From an uncultured Lachnospiraceae bacterium (GTDB lineage Bacteria > Bacillota > Clostridia > Lachnospirales > Lachnospiraceae), in assembly GCA_900550475.1 (NCBI GenBank), contig URSA01000001.1, positions 248,001 to 312,000 on the forward strand: a stretch of 64,000 bases of DNA, given 5' to 3'. The translations under genes were made by a program, and so were the position numbers. The notes beneath the pieces are model-generated. The model searched no databases. It was not told the DNA's origin and saw nothing but the letters and a program-made list of their open reading frames with translations. This document shows positions 27,230 through 36,430 of the stretch, piece after piece (positions within the stretch are counted from its first letter, which is position 1; every line of letters starts with the position of its first letter).

Positions 27230-28482
27230 TCCTGTATGTCCTCAGTCCTTCCCGCCGCATAACACCCAGCCGTATAACCGCTTGCCCATGCCCATTGCAG
27301 ATTGTAGCCCCCGCACTTTCCGTCCACATCCAGAACCTCTCCCGCAAAGTACAGACCGGGCACCTTCACGGACTCCAGATGCTCCGTCACCTCGGTAAGT
27401 GGAACGCCTCCCGCCGTCACCTGGGCGTTTTCAAAGGAATTGGGCTCCTGCACGGCGAGTGTCCAGCGGCGGCATAAGGTAAATACCTTTCTCAGTTTCC
27501 ACGGTTCTTCCTCATTGACCATATTAGTCAATTTTACATCCGCCGTTTTACAGAAGAATCCCATCAGCTTTTTATTGAGCATGCCGGTGAAGCATTCCTC
27601 CACCGTCTTTCCCGTCCTGCCTGCCCATGCGATGCGCTGCTTTACAAATTCCTCATAAGCAGTATCCTCCGTCTGCGGCAGGCTGTCCACCGTGACCGTG
27701 ACCCTTTTTTTCTCCCGCAGCGCGTAAGCAGCCGTTCTGCTGAGCTGAAAGGTGACGATCCCGGAAATGCCGTACTCCGTAAGCTGCAGTTCTCCGCTCT
27801 CCGAAGCCAGTTTCTTACCGTCCGCATACAGGGTCAGCAGTGCCTCCTCCCTGACACCTGCCACTGCCTTTAACCCCGGTTCCCTGCACTTTAGCTGCAC
27901 CAGCGCCGGAACCGTGGGAGCCACGGAATGTCCCAGCTTCTTCGCCAGTCTGTAACCATCTCCGTCCGAACCGGTTTTCGGAGCCGCCGCCCCGCCGCAG
28001 GTTACGATGACCCTGTCGTACTTTCTCTGGCTCTGCGCCGTTTTTACCAAAAAGCCCGTCCCGCCGTTATGTATGCGCTCCACGGAAAGCACAGGACTTT
28101 CCGTGAAAATCCTCACATTGTGCTCCGCAAGCTGCATGCGCAGAATATCAAGCACCGTGGACGCCTGTTCGGAGCGGGGATAAAGATAGCCGTTTTTGTC
28201 CTTCACAAGCATCCCGGCTTTCTCAAAAAACGCCACTGTCCGCTCCGTGTCAAAATCCGCCAGAACCTTCTCCCGTTTCCTCGGATCGGAGCCGAAATAA
28301 CAGTTCTCGTCCGCCTTTCTGTTGGAGAAATTGCATTTTCCGTTTCCCGTGGCAAGCAGCTTTTTTCCGACCCTGTCATTTTTCTCGTATAAATCCGTCT
28401 CTGCGCCGCACACCGCAGCGGAAACCGCCGCCATCATCCCGGATGCGCCGCCGCCGATCACCGCGACCCTTATCCTTCCCAT
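27226..28482 (-). CDS. HI0933/YhiN-family flavoprotein
   Basis: BaiN/YhiN-like FAD/NAD(P)-binding protein of about 418 residues. FAD loop VIGGGASGMMAA lies near the start, then LLATGNGKCNFSN, the family hallmark, and a C-terminal GEVLDVDGKCGGYNLQWAW motif. Biochemical role uncertain. I prefer the ATG at 28482 (MGRIRVAV); the frame also offers TTG at 28491. Confidence 0.87.
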   Translation of the reverse strand: MGRIRVAVIGGGASGMMAAVSAAVCGAETDLYEKNDRVGKKLLATGNGKCNFSNRKADENCYFGSDPRKREKVLADFDTERTVAFFEKAGMLVKDKNGYLYPRSEQASTVLDILRMQLAEHNVRIFTESPVLSVERIHNGGTGFLVKTAQSQRKYDRVIVTCGGAAAPKTGSDGDGYRLAKKLGHSVAPTVPALVQLKCREPGLKAVAGVREEALLTLYADGKKLASESGELQLTEYGISGIVTFQLSRTAAYALREKKRVTVTVDSLPQTEDTAYEEFVKQRIAWAGRTGKTVEECFTGMLNKKLMGFFCKTADVKLTNMVNEEEPWKLRKVFTLCRRWTLAVQEPNSFENAQVTAGGVPLTEVTEHLESVKVPGLYFAGEVLDVDGKCGGYNLQWAWASGYTAGCYAAGRTEDIQE

Positions 28483-28512
28483 ATCCGTCAAACACCTTTC
28501 TGCCGTATCCGC

Positions 28513-29148
28513 CTAGCTGGAGTAGGTTTCCAGAAAGTGATACAGCGCCGCCTCATCCTCCACATACATGCCCATGATAATTTCATGTCTGACCTCCTCG
28601 GGCAGCTTCTGGGCGGAGATATCCGTGTTGAGGTAGACCGTCTTTCCATCATCGCAGTACACCACCACCAGATTGTCCTCCACGCGCAGATAAAAGCTTT
28701 CCGTGGGTTTCACGTAGTCGTAATTCATGCGCACAACCACTCTCTGCGGGGAAAAAGTGCGCACCTCCGCACTCAAAAATCCTCTCTCCAGTTCCGAGAG
28801 AGGCGGTGACAATGTATAAAACTCCATGCAGGAAACAAAGGTCTCTCTGTCCATGCCCACATACTTTGCAGGCAGCTTCCATGTACTCTCCGCCAGAGTG
28901 TCCCGTCCCACATCATATTCCTCAATCACATAGGCTGTCCTGTCGTTCAGCACCTCTTCTCCCGCAGAGGTCAGGGCGGCTTCCTCCCCGCCCGTTTCCG
29001 CTCTCTCTGCCAGATACTCTGTCTGTTGTCTCTCCTCCCGTGCTCCCGGATAGAAAAAATCATTCAGAAACAGTCCCATGCATATGCCCAATCCAAACAT
29101 CATACAGGGATAGATCACAAATAAACCGATACCTCTTATGACTTTCAT
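28513..29148 (-). CDS. membrane-anchored protein with BofC-like C-terminus
   Basis: 211 residues: one N-terminal membrane segment (about 7-27) and an acidic extracytoplasmic region. The last 90 residues (FYLRVEDNLVVVY, then LPEEVRHEIIMGMYVEDEAALYHFLETYSS) resemble the C-terminal domain of BofC, a forespore regulator of SigK processing, but the match is by eye and weak. It may instead be an uncharacterised Lachnospiraceae family. The start follows AAAGGAG. It lies between an SpoVB-like flippase and a flavoprotein. Confidence 0.6.
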   Translation of the reverse strand: MKVIRGIGLFVIYPCMMFGLGICMGLFLNDFFYPGAREERQQTEYLAERAETGGEEAALTSAGEEVLNDRTAYVIEEYDVGRDTLAESTWKLPAKYVGMDRETFVSCMEFYTLSPPLSELERGFLSAEVRTFSPQRVVVRMNYDYVKPTESFYLRVEDNLVVVYCDDGKTVYLNTDISAQKLPEEVRHEIIMGMYVEDEAALYHFLETYSS

Positions 29149-29213
29149 GCTGCTCCTTTGCCATAACCCTTTTTCTATCAGTATCAGCTTATCCTTGTGA
29201 ATTTATTCAATCC

Positions 29214-30800
29214 CTATATCAGATGAAGCAGTTTTCCCACTTTGCGCAGAATCTCGCCGCCGGGCAGGACATAGAGATCCTTCTCCCTGATACACTGGAA
29301 CACAAACAGGAATACCATATGGCACACGCCGCAGAGAAGAACGCTTACAATTGCAGTACCGATACCGCCCAAAACAGTGTGAAGCGCTTTTGAGAGCAGA
29401 AACATGCACAAGCCTGTCAGCGCGGACATGACAACCGGCATCAGAAACTGCCTGATCCACTCAGGGTCGCAGCGTGTGATGCGGAACACCGCAAAGCCGC
29501 CCGCCGCGCAGAACAAAAGCGCGCCAATGTTAAAGCCGTACACAAACAAGAGCAGGGTGCCCTTCGCCACCCCATTGAACAGAAGCGCCGCGCAGACAAA
29601 GCCTGCGAAAAACAGGGCAAAAGAGATCAGCACCGTCCTGCGCCTTTCCATCTCCCATAAAATATTTGCAAAATAGATACCCAGTGCAAGCAGCATGGGA
29701 AACAGCATGCCGTGTCTTGCAAGCTTCACAACAGCCGCAGTCTCCGTGCCCTCCGTAAGAACCGCCGGCAGTACAAACAAAACGGCTGCAAAGAAAGCCG
29801 TGAACATGACGATTGCCTGCATTCCTCCCGTCACCCATCCGCGCATATTCTTTGATTCCTCCGCCCGGTAGGCACGCACAACGGCTCCCTGCGCACCCAC
29901 CGCCAAAAGCAGTGCCAAGGTGCAGATGATGCCGAACGGCAGGAGCGCTCCCGCATAGAAGGTTCCGAAATCCGCAATCCTTACCATTCCCTCCTGTGTC
30001 CAGAACGGGAAGAGGAAAAGACCGATGAAAAGTCCTACGCGCAAAAGTGTGTAGCAGACCGCCGTCGGGAGCATCATTCTCATAAGCTGGGCAAAAAGTT
30101 CGATTCCGTCCTCCGACAGGCGCATGCCCTCCCTTGTGCTTCTCCGCATTCTGCGCCCCGCTCCCAGATAGATCAGAAGCAGGAAGAAAAGCTGCAGCAC
30201 AGAGGCGAGCAGAAGCCCTACCGCAACACCCGCCGCAGCATACATATAGGTGAATTTCTCATTGTGCAGGAGCGCCGACGCCTTCTCCCCATATCCCTTC
30301 AGAATATTGCCGAACAGAACGCCGAAGGAAAGGTTGAAGATCTGGTACATCACCCCCGATGCAACCGTTGGCATCGCCGTCCCGTTTCCCTGAAAATAGC
30401 CCTGCAGCACGATGCTGACCGCATTGAGCAGAAAAGACGGTGCCAGTATCTTGAGCGCAAGCGCTGCCTCCTTCTCCCCCATCAGTCCGCCGCAGAGCGC
30501 GTCAGCAGCAAAGAATAAGAGCAGGCTACCCACAATGCCTGCGCCGAGCGCATAGAGAAGGGCCGCCTTCAGTACCTTGTCCGCATTCTTGTACTGTGCC
30601 TTCTGGATACGGCTCCGGATCATCTTCTCCACGTAATCCGGCAGGTACAGAAACCCAAAGGTCTCAAGCAGCAGGCAGATTTCAAGCGCAATGCCCAGAT
30701 ATGCCATTCCCCATGATCCGATCACGCCGCTCATGCCCGCAAGAACAGCAATCCCCGCTGCCTGTGTTCCAAGCACCCATCTTTTCTTTCTGGTTTCCAT
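29214..30800 (-). CDS. MOP-superfamily flippase, SpoVB/MurJ-like
   Basis: 528-residue polytopic protein with about 14 hydrophobic segments of the multidrug/oligosaccharidyl-lipid/polysaccharide exporter superfamily. It could flip lipid II or another lipid-linked saccharide. The second and third segments contain LQGYFQGNGTAMPTVASGVMYQ, which resembles the SpoVB/YtgP group (GYFQG.. and ..S.V.EQ). The start is ATG at 30800, five bases after a perfect AAGGAGG; a TTG ten codons upstream is unlikely. It follows ybeY by ten bases. Confidence 0.8.
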   Translation of the reverse strand: METRKKRWVLGTQAAGIAVLAGMSGVIGSWGMAYLGIALEICLLLETFGFLYLPDYVEKMIRSRIQKAQYKNADKVLKAALLYALGAGIVGSLLLFFAADALCGGLMGEKEAALALKILAPSFLLNAVSIVLQGYFQGNGTAMPTVASGVMYQIFNLSFGVLFGNILKGYGEKASALLHNEKFTYMYAAAGVAVGLLLASVLQLFFLLLIYLGAGRRMRRSTREGMRLSEDGIELFAQLMRMMLPTAVCYTLLRVGLFIGLFLFPFWTQEGMVRIADFGTFYAGALLPFGIICTLALLLAVGAQGAVVRAYRAEESKNMRGWVTGGMQAIVMFTAFFAAVLFVLPAVLTEGTETAAVVKLARHGMLFPMLLALGIYFANILWEMERRRTVLISFALFFAGFVCAALLFNGVAKGTLLLFVYGFNIGALLFCAAGGFAVFRITRCDPEWIRQFLMPVVMSALTGLCMFLLSKALHTVLGGIGTAIVSVLLCGVCHMVFLFVFQCIREKDLYVLPGGEILRKVGKLLHLI

Positions 30801-30810
30801 AGAAGCCTCC

Positions 30811-31311
30811 TTACTCTCTTGTAATTCCAAGCCCTGACAACACTGCCTCCTGCTTCTCCTCCATCACCTTCGCCTCCTCCGGCTCCATATGATCATAGCC
30901 GCAGAGGTGCAGCATACTGTGCGCCACCAGAAAGGCAAACTCCCGCTTTTCGGAGTGTCCGTACAGCTCTGCCTGTTCCTTTACCCTGTCTGCGGAAATG
31001 ATGATGTCCCCGAGAACCAGTTCCCCGCTGTCCGGGTCAAAATAATCCGCCTCTCTCTCATCAAGACCGGAAAAATCCGATGGCGTATCGTAGTCCACAT
31101 TCGGGAAGGACAGCACATCCGTCTCACGGTCGATCTGTCGGAATCTGTTGTTGTAATCCCTGATCCCCTCATTGTCTGTAATCAGGAGATTCAGTTGTGC
31201 ATCAAAGGGACAGCCCTCCGAGGTAAGCACCGCTTTGATCACCCGGTCTGCCACTTCCTTTACATCAAATGCAAAACTCACATCCGTCTCGTTTTCAACG
31301 TAAGAAGTCAT
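30811..31311 (-). CDS. ybeY: rRNA maturation endoribonuclease YbeY
   Basis: Zinc endoribonuclease acting in 16S rRNA maturation and ribosome quality control. The metal motif is HSMLHLCGYDH (H-x3-H-x5-H, about residues 132-142), with LSFPNVDYD and LGDIIIS upstream. Full length at 166 residues. The start follows AAGGAGG. It overlaps the preceding membrane protein by 17 bases, in the conserved phoH-pgpH-ybeY order. Confidence 0.95.
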   Translation of the reverse strand: MTSYVENETDVSFAFDVKEVADRVIKAVLTSEGCPFDAQLNLLITDNEGIRDYNNRFRQIDRETDVLSFPNVDYDTPSDFSGLDEREADYFDPDSGELVLGDIIISADRVKEQAELYGHSEKREFAFLVAHSMLHLCGYDHMEPEEAKVMEEKQEAVLSGLGITRE

Positions 31312-32497
31312 AGTAGAGTTTTTCCTCCTTAAACAGTTTTTTCATCTGTGTCAGTTCTTCCATGGTAATATTGCAATTTTGAAGAAGCGGCGTCTCCAGC
31401 TTCTTTTTGAATACCGTCTCTATGATCCGGTCATAGTCAAGCGCCTGATCCCCGTTCCGCGAAATCAGATACAGGATCGCCGCAACCACCGCATCAGACA
31501 GGACGAGCACGGCGGTCTCCTTTTTTTTGATCCCCGTACCCTCGTCCAGATATTCCTTCAAAAGCGCTGACGCTGCCGGAGGAAACTGGTAGCCGGCAAG
31601 AAGCTTCTCCACTTCTTCCCATGTATTATGCTCACACAGCACGCCGATCCGGTGGTAATAGCCGCCGGTCTTGAGCGCCTGTGTATCCAAAGAAAGCCTG
31701 TTCGCAATTCTCTCGCAGAAATACGCCGTATGTACCGCCTGATAATACTCTTCCTTCGACTTTTCTTTCAGGCGGACCATCAATTCAAATTCCGTGTCAT
31801 TGATCTCCAGATACTTGCCCCTGTAACGGAATATCACAAGCGCCGAAAAGCATTTCAACAGGATCAGTAAAAGGATCAGACTGATCAGCACATTCAGAAG
31901 CGGAATCTGGAACAAAGAGAGTTTCAGCTGCTCGTTTGCAAACAGCACGATCGCCGCCGTCTCCCCCGTGAGCAAAAGAAGCAGAGTCAGAAAAAGCGGC
32001 ATGCCGATGCGGTAGGTTTCATCCAGTCCGCGAAACAGAATCACTCCCGCCGTTCCACACAGAAAATACAACACAAACACAGGGATCCCGCACCCGGAAA
32101 GAAGCACCGACAGCGCAAGCAGAAGCGTCCCGGCACAGATACCGATGAGTGAATCAGAAAACAGCGCAAGCGCAATATAGATTGCAAGAAACTGCCACCC
32201 CGCCGCCGGCAGATAGATACATGCCGCTGCGACTAAAAGGCAGCCCACATACAAAAGCAAAAAGCGAAGCGGATGCCGGGCGTTGTCATAGTCAAGCCCT
32301 CCCCTTCTTTTCGTATCCGAAATCAGGAGCACAAGTGCAGCCGCTCCGATTCCGGAAAGCACGGTATTGCTGATGATTCCCGCCGTATCAAATCCTTTGA
32401 GGCGGCTCAACAGACACACCAAAAGGGCCGTCGTCAAAAACAGGACCGCCGCACACAACTGATTGATTGGTTCTCTTCTTTTGTTACCTTCTTGCAT
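31295..32497 (-). CDS. PgpH-like 7TM protein with degenerate HD domain
   Basis: It occupies the place of pgpH (yqfF), a cyclic-di-AMP phosphodiesterase, between phoH and ybeY. It has 400 residues from the ATG at 32497: about seven membrane segments (residues 13-225), then a cytoplasmic helical domain whose layout follows PgpH (AVHTAYFCERIA, GGYYHRIGV, and the ending LETPLLQNCNITMEELTQMKKLF). The catalytic HD pair reads His282-Arg283 and the following Lys is Val, so hydrolase activity is probably lost; later metal-binding histidines are also missing. The long N-terminal extracellular sensor domain of PgpH is absent. Overlaps phoH by 14 bases. No closer family recognised. Confidence 0.75.
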   Translation of the reverse strand: MQEGNKRREPINQLCAAVLFLTTALLVCLLSRLKGFDTAGIISNTVLSGIGAAALVLLISDTKRRGGLDYDNARHPLRFLLLYVGCLLVAAACIYLPAAGWQFLAIYIALALFSDSLIGICAGTLLLALSVLLSGCGIPVFVLYFLCGTAGVILFRGLDETYRIGMPLFLTLLLLLTGETAAIVLFANEQLKLSLFQIPLLNVLISLILLLILLKCFSALVIFRYRGKYLEINDTEFELMVRLKEKSKEEYYQAVHTAYFCERIANRLSLDTQALKTGGYYHRIGVLCEHNTWEEVEKLLAGYQFPPAASALLKEYLDEGTGIKKKETAVLVLSDAVVAAILYLISRNGDQALDYDRIIETVFKKKLETPLLQNCNITMEELTQMKKLFKEEKLYYDFLR

Positions 32498-33497
32498 TTT
32501 TCCGGATATCCCTGCCCTTGTTCTTCTCCTGATGCTGCTTCTGTCCCGCCTCATAGTCATCATATGCCTTAACGATCTTCTGTACCAGAGGATGCCGCAC
32601 CACATCACGGCTTGTCAGATTGCAGAACGCAATGTCCTCAATGTTTTTCAGGACACGCTCCGCCACATCAAGCCCCGACTTTGTTCCCTGGGGAAGATCC
32701 TTCTGGGAGGCGTCTCCCGTCACGATCACCTTGGAGCCGAACCCGATTCTTGTCAGGAACATCTTCATCTGCGCAGGCGTGGTATTCTGCGCCTCGTCCA
32801 GGATAATGTAGGCATTGTCAAGCGTACGTCCCCTCATATAGGCAAGCGGGGCGACCTCGATCAGCCCCTTCTCCATATTCTTGGAAAAACTCTCCGCTCC
32901 CATGATCTGGTAAAGCGCGTCGTAGAGCGGGCGCAGGTAAGGATCCACCTTGCTCTGAAGGTCGCCGGGCAGAAATCCCAGCTTTTCACCCGCCTCAATG
33001 GCAGGGCGCGTCAGGATGATCCGTCCCACCTCATCATTCTTGAACGCCGTAATCGCCATCGCCATGGCAAGATACGTCTTTCCCGTACCCGCAGGTCCCA
33101 GACCGAACACGATCATATTGTTGCGGATGGCATCCACATACTTCTTTTGTCCCAATGTTTTCGGCTTGATGGGCTTACCGCTTACGGTATGACAGATCAG
33201 ATCCCTGTCGATTTCCACAAGACCCTCCTCCGCGTCCTCCCTGCCGAGTGTAATCGCATAATCCACTTTCTGCTCCTCTATCTCGTTTCCTCTTCTGGAA
33301 ACCTCAAATAATTGTGCCAGCACCCTGACGCATCTTTTTACATCCGCTTCCTCTCCGGTCACCTTCACCGCTCCGTTCCGATCCACGATCGTCACCGAAA
33401 AGTCGCTCTCCAGTTTCCGCACATAGAGATCATTTTGCCCGAAGATCTTCTGCATATGCTCCGCCGGCAGTTCCATTGTGTAAGTCATTTCACTCAT
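32484..33497 (-). CDS. PhoH-family ATPase
   Basis: 337 residues from ATG at 33497 (MSEMTYTMEL), 11 bases after GAGGAG; an upstream TTG gives nine more codons. An N-terminal KH-like region (about 1-85) precedes the PhoH ATPase with Walker A GPAGTGKTYLAMA and the ILDEAQNTTP Walker B. PhoH proteins are RNA-associated ATPases of uncertain role. It has its own promoter and leads the pgpH-like-ybeY group. Confidence 0.93.
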   Translation of the reverse strand: MSEMTYTMELPAEHMQKIFGQNDLYVRKLESDFSVTIVDRNGAVKVTGEEADVKRCVRVLAQLFEVSRRGNEIEEQKVDYAITLGREDAEEGLVEIDRDLICHTVSGKPIKPKTLGQKKYVDAIRNNMIVFGLGPAGTGKTYLAMAMAITAFKNDEVGRIILTRPAIEAGEKLGFLPGDLQSKVDPYLRPLYDALYQIMGAESFSKNMEKGLIEVAPLAYMRGRTLDNAYIILDEAQNTTPAQMKMFLTRIGFGSKVIVTGDASQKDLPQGTKSGLDVAERVLKNIEDIAFCNLTSRDVVRHPLVQKIVKAYDDYEAGQKQHQEKNKGRDIRKNARR

Positions 33498-33531
33498 CCG
33501 GTCAATTTCTCCTCGATATTCCAATAAAAAC

Positions 33532-33560
33532 AGTATACGCTAACTGTTATTCTTTCGCAA
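33532..33560 (-). promoter_or_regulatory. promoter for phoH
   Basis: Minus strand: TTGCGA (-35, 33555-33560), 17-base spacer, TATACT (-10, 33532-33537), about 30 bases before the phoH start, in the gap after yqfD. Confidence 0.6.
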
Positions 33561-33568
33561 TCCTAAAA

Positions 33569-34750
33569 TCACCTAAAAATCTCCTCCCCGATCTTCTCCC
33601 GCACTCTCACCTCTCCCTTGATCACCCATACGCCGCTGTCGGTATCCATCCTCACATCCTCCTGCAGGATTTCCCATTCCTTCTCCCGCATGCGTGCAAG
33701 CAGCTTATCATACTGCTCCCTTAACAGCGCCTCCGCCTCCTTCACGCCGTATTCCCTCTCCACGGGCAGATATTCCCTGTAACGGTAAGTGCCGAAGGAA
33801 AACGGCAGCACAAGCCCCTTAAGCAGGGATATTTCCTTTCTGATACACATCATATCAGCATAGGGGTAGGTGTCCTTCCCTCCGAAGGTAAATTCCTGTT
33901 TCCCCACGGCAAAAAAATACTTTGTTCTCTCCCTCCCTGTGTATTCCTTCTTTTCATACACATAGGGAAGCGCCTCGTACACCTCCTGGGTGCGCTCCAC
34001 CACCACATCCGCATCTGCTCTGGTATACTGGTATTTTCTGACGGTGGCATCCTCATTGTAGACCGGTATACAGCCTGAGACCAGAAGAGTGCCCCGCTCC
34101 ACCGCATCTCCGATCTTCACCTGCGGCACGCCGGAGCGGACGATCATGGACACGATCACGCCGTCCTTCTGGGCGTACAGATCCGAACAGCCGTCCTCCC
34201 TGATCTCTGCAAGAACCGCATCATTCTCCTTTATGGAGATGATCAGGCAGGTGCCCGACAATTTTGCGGATGTCCAGATCACCTGCGTATACTCCCTGCG
34301 GATCTTCTTCTCCAGCTGCCCGATATCGAGCGCCCGCTTGCGCATGCCCACCCGGATATCCTGTTCCTTCAGAAAGTCAAGGAATATATCCTCCGTGATC
34401 GCCGTGTTGCCCTCCACCGTAATGTCCCATATGTAAAGCGAAGATTGATACCAGAAAAAAACAGCGGCGCAAAAGCCAAGCAGAAAGATTTTCCGGGCAA
34501 ACATCCGGGGCAGCAAAAAGGGCAGTCCGCATCTTTTCAGAATGACCACCCTTGTCCTTGTCTTTCTTGCGATCCCCTTGAGCCTTCGGAAGCCTCCAAG
34601 GCTGATGCACATTTCATAGACATCCTTCTCTTTTGTTATGTCCCACAGCAGAATATTGCGGCTGCTGCACAGATTCATAAAGCGCTCCGGGGCAAAGCCC
34701 CACACCCTGATCCGCACATAGCCACGCAAAAACTTCAGGAGATTGATCAC
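33569..34750 (-). CDS. yqfD: sporulation protein YqfD
   Basis: 393-residue bitopic protein: a cytoplasmic N-terminus (LLKFLRGYVRIRVWGFAPERFMNL), one membrane segment near residues 85-105, and an extracytoplasmic domain. The family is made in the mother cell during endospore formation in Bacillus. The start is GTG at 34750 with AAGGAG nine bases upstream. It lies 13 bases after yqfC; the two are paired throughout spore-forming Bacillota. Confidence 0.92.
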   Translation of the reverse strand: MINLLKFLRGYVRIRVWGFAPERFMNLCSSRNILLWDITKEKDVYEMCISLGGFRRLKGIARKTRTRVVILKRCGLPFLLPRMFARKIFLLGFCAAVFFWYQSSLYIWDITVEGNTAITEDIFLDFLKEQDIRVGMRKRALDIGQLEKKIRREYTQVIWTSAKLSGTCLIISIKENDAVLAEIREDGCSDLYAQKDGVIVSMIVRSGVPQVKIGDAVERGTLLVSGCIPVYNEDATVRKYQYTRADADVVVERTQEVYEALPYVYEKKEYTGRERTKYFFAVGKQEFTFGGKDTYPYADMMCIRKEISLLKGLVLPFSFGTYRYREYLPVEREYGVKEAEALLREQYDKLLARMREKEWEILQEDVRMDTDSGVWVIKGEVRVREKIGEEIFR

Positions 34751-34763
34751 GACCGTCCGCTCC

Positions 34764-35060
34764 TTATCCGAATATTACCTGAGAGATTTCACCGCAGATT
34801 TTCATATCCTCATTGGTATAATAATCAATGACAAGCCCTTCCCCCAAAAAGCGCACCTGACCGCTCTTTGTCTGAAGCAGAATGCACTGATCCGTGTACT
34901 CCAGGATTCCCCTGTAGTTTTCGATAAAGACCTCCCTGTTCCCCGTCATGGACAGCATGAAGGCGCCCATCATCATATCCTTGGGCAGCTTTAAGGATTC
35001 CACCAGCATCTCTTTCTTTGTCTGTCTCTTCTTTTCATTGTCACCGGATTTTTTCTTCAT
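34764..35060 (-). CDS. yqfC: sporulation protein YqfC
   Basis: 98 residues: a basic N-terminus, then the YabP/YqfC fold (REVFIENYRGILEYTDQCILLQTK). YqfC partners YqfD at this locus, and YabP/YqfC proteins act in the mother cell during sporulation. The ATG at 35060 follows GAGG very closely. Presence of the pair suggests a spore-former or a recent descendant of one. Confidence 0.9.
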   Translation of the reverse strand: MKKKSGDNEKKRQTKKEMLVESLKLPKDMMMGAFMLSMTGNREVFIENYRGILEYTDQCILLQTKSGQVRFLGEGLVIDYYTNEDMKICGEISQVIFG

Positions 35061-35100
35061 ACCTCATTGTATTCCGCACTCCGGATTCTCATGCCAGCTT

Positions 35101-36405
35101 TTACCCTACGATCCCCCTGATCAGTTCCCTTCGCATCGGCGCCTCAGCCGAAAATGTGTATGCCCCGCGCAGCCTCTCACCCGCCTGTGCAAGTCTGTCC
35201 GCATCATTTGCGTAAAGTACCGCAACCGTATCTCCCGCAGAAACCGCATCTCCCACCTTCTTGTGCAGAACAATCCCTACAGAGAGATCGATGCTGCTCT
35301 CCTTGGTCTCCCGACCGCCGCCCAAAAGCAGGGAGCAGATTCCCACCTCGTCGCAGGTAATATGGGAGACATAGCCGGCAGTATCCGCCTTCCACTCATA
35401 CACAAGCGATGCCTTGGGGAGCAGTCCGGTATCATAGACCGCCTGTGGATTGCCTCCCTGTGCCGCGACAAGGGCTGCAAGCTTCTCAAGCGCGCTTCCG
35501 TCCGAAATGGTGCCAAGAAGCATCCGTCTTGCTTCCTCCTCGCTCTCTGCCTTTCCGCCGAGCAATAGCATCTGGGTCCCCAGCGTGAGGCACAGCTCCA
35601 CAAAGTCAGCAGGCCCATTCCCCTTCAGGGTCTCGATTGCCTCCTCCACCTCCAGCGCGTTGCCGATGGCTCTGCCCAGAGGCTGATCCATATCCGAGAT
35701 CACCGCAACCGTCTTTCTGCCTGCGCCGTTCCCGATCTTAACCATCTCCCGCGCCAGTGCAAAGGAATCCTCCTCCGTCTTCATGAACGCGCCGCTTCCC
35801 GTCTTGACATCCAGCACGATGGCATCCGCGCCCGCCGCCAGCTTCTTGCTCATGATGGAGCTTGCGATCAGGGACATCTGATCCACCGTGGCAGTCACAT
35901 CCCGGAGCGCATAGAGCTTCTTGTCCGCCGGAGCCAGATTCTTCGTCTGTCCCATGATTGCGATCCCGATCCGGTTCACCTGCTCCGTAAACTGCTCCAC
36001 GGAAAGCTCTGTGGAAAATCCCGGGATGCTCTCCAGCTTGTCAATGGTTCCGCCTGTGTGACCCAGTCCGCGACCGCTCATCTTTGCCACGGTGATCCCG
36101 CATGCTGCCACCATGGGTGTCAGGGCAAGGGAGGTCTTGTCGCCCACGCCTCCCGTGGAGTGCTTGTCCACCTTGATCCCCCGTATCCCGGAAAGGTCGA
36201 TGGTGTCCCCGCTGTGTTCCATCTCCATGGTGAGGGCAAGGGTTTCCCGCTCGCTCATTCCCCGGAAGAAGATCGCCATCATCATGGAGGACATCTGGTA
36301 GTCGGGGATACTGCCCTCCGTATACCCCCTGACCATGAAACGGATCTCCTCCCCGGAAAGCTCGCCGCCTCCCCGCTTTTTCAGGATCAGATCATACATC
36401 CTCAT
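35101..36405 (-). CDS. pdp: pyrimidine-nucleoside (thymidine) phosphorylase
   Basis: Phosphorolysis of uridine, thymidine and deoxyuridine to base plus (deoxy)ribose-1-phosphate. 434 residues. The family signature appears as SGRGLGHTGGTIDKLESIPGF (about 113-133), with DKHSTGGVGDKTSL before it and VLDVKTGSGAFM further on. Whether it prefers uridine or thymidine cannot be read from the sequence. The start follows GGGAGGG. Confidence 0.94.
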   Translation of the reverse strand: MRMYDLILKKRGGGELSGEEIRFMVRGYTEGSIPDYQMSSMMMAIFFRGMSERETLALTMEMEHSGDTIDLSGIRGIKVDKHSTGGVGDKTSLALTPMVAACGITVAKMSGRGLGHTGGTIDKLESIPGFSTELSVEQFTEQVNRIGIAIMGQTKNLAPADKKLYALRDVTATVDQMSLIASSIMSKKLAAGADAIVLDVKTGSGAFMKTEEDSFALAREMVKIGNGAGRKTVAVISDMDQPLGRAIGNALEVEEAIETLKGNGPADFVELCLTLGTQMLLLGGKAESEEEARRMLLGTISDGSALEKLAALVAAQGGNPQAVYDTGLLPKASLVYEWKADTAGYVSHITCDEVGICSLLLGGGRETKESSIDLSVGIVLHKKVGDAVSAGDTVAVLYANDADRLAQAGERLRGAYTFSAEAPMRRELIRGIVG

Positions 36406-36430
36406 TCCTTTTACCCTCCCTTTTTCTTTG

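Noticed and set aside
30801..30830. TTG start for the flippase at 30830
   Set aside because: It lies in ybeY coding sequence, and a perfect AAGGAGG precedes the ATG at 30800.
35061..35100. SigE-type -10 (AATACAAT) before yqfC
   Set aside because: The box would place the transcript start at the ATG, and no matching -35 element stands at the required distance.
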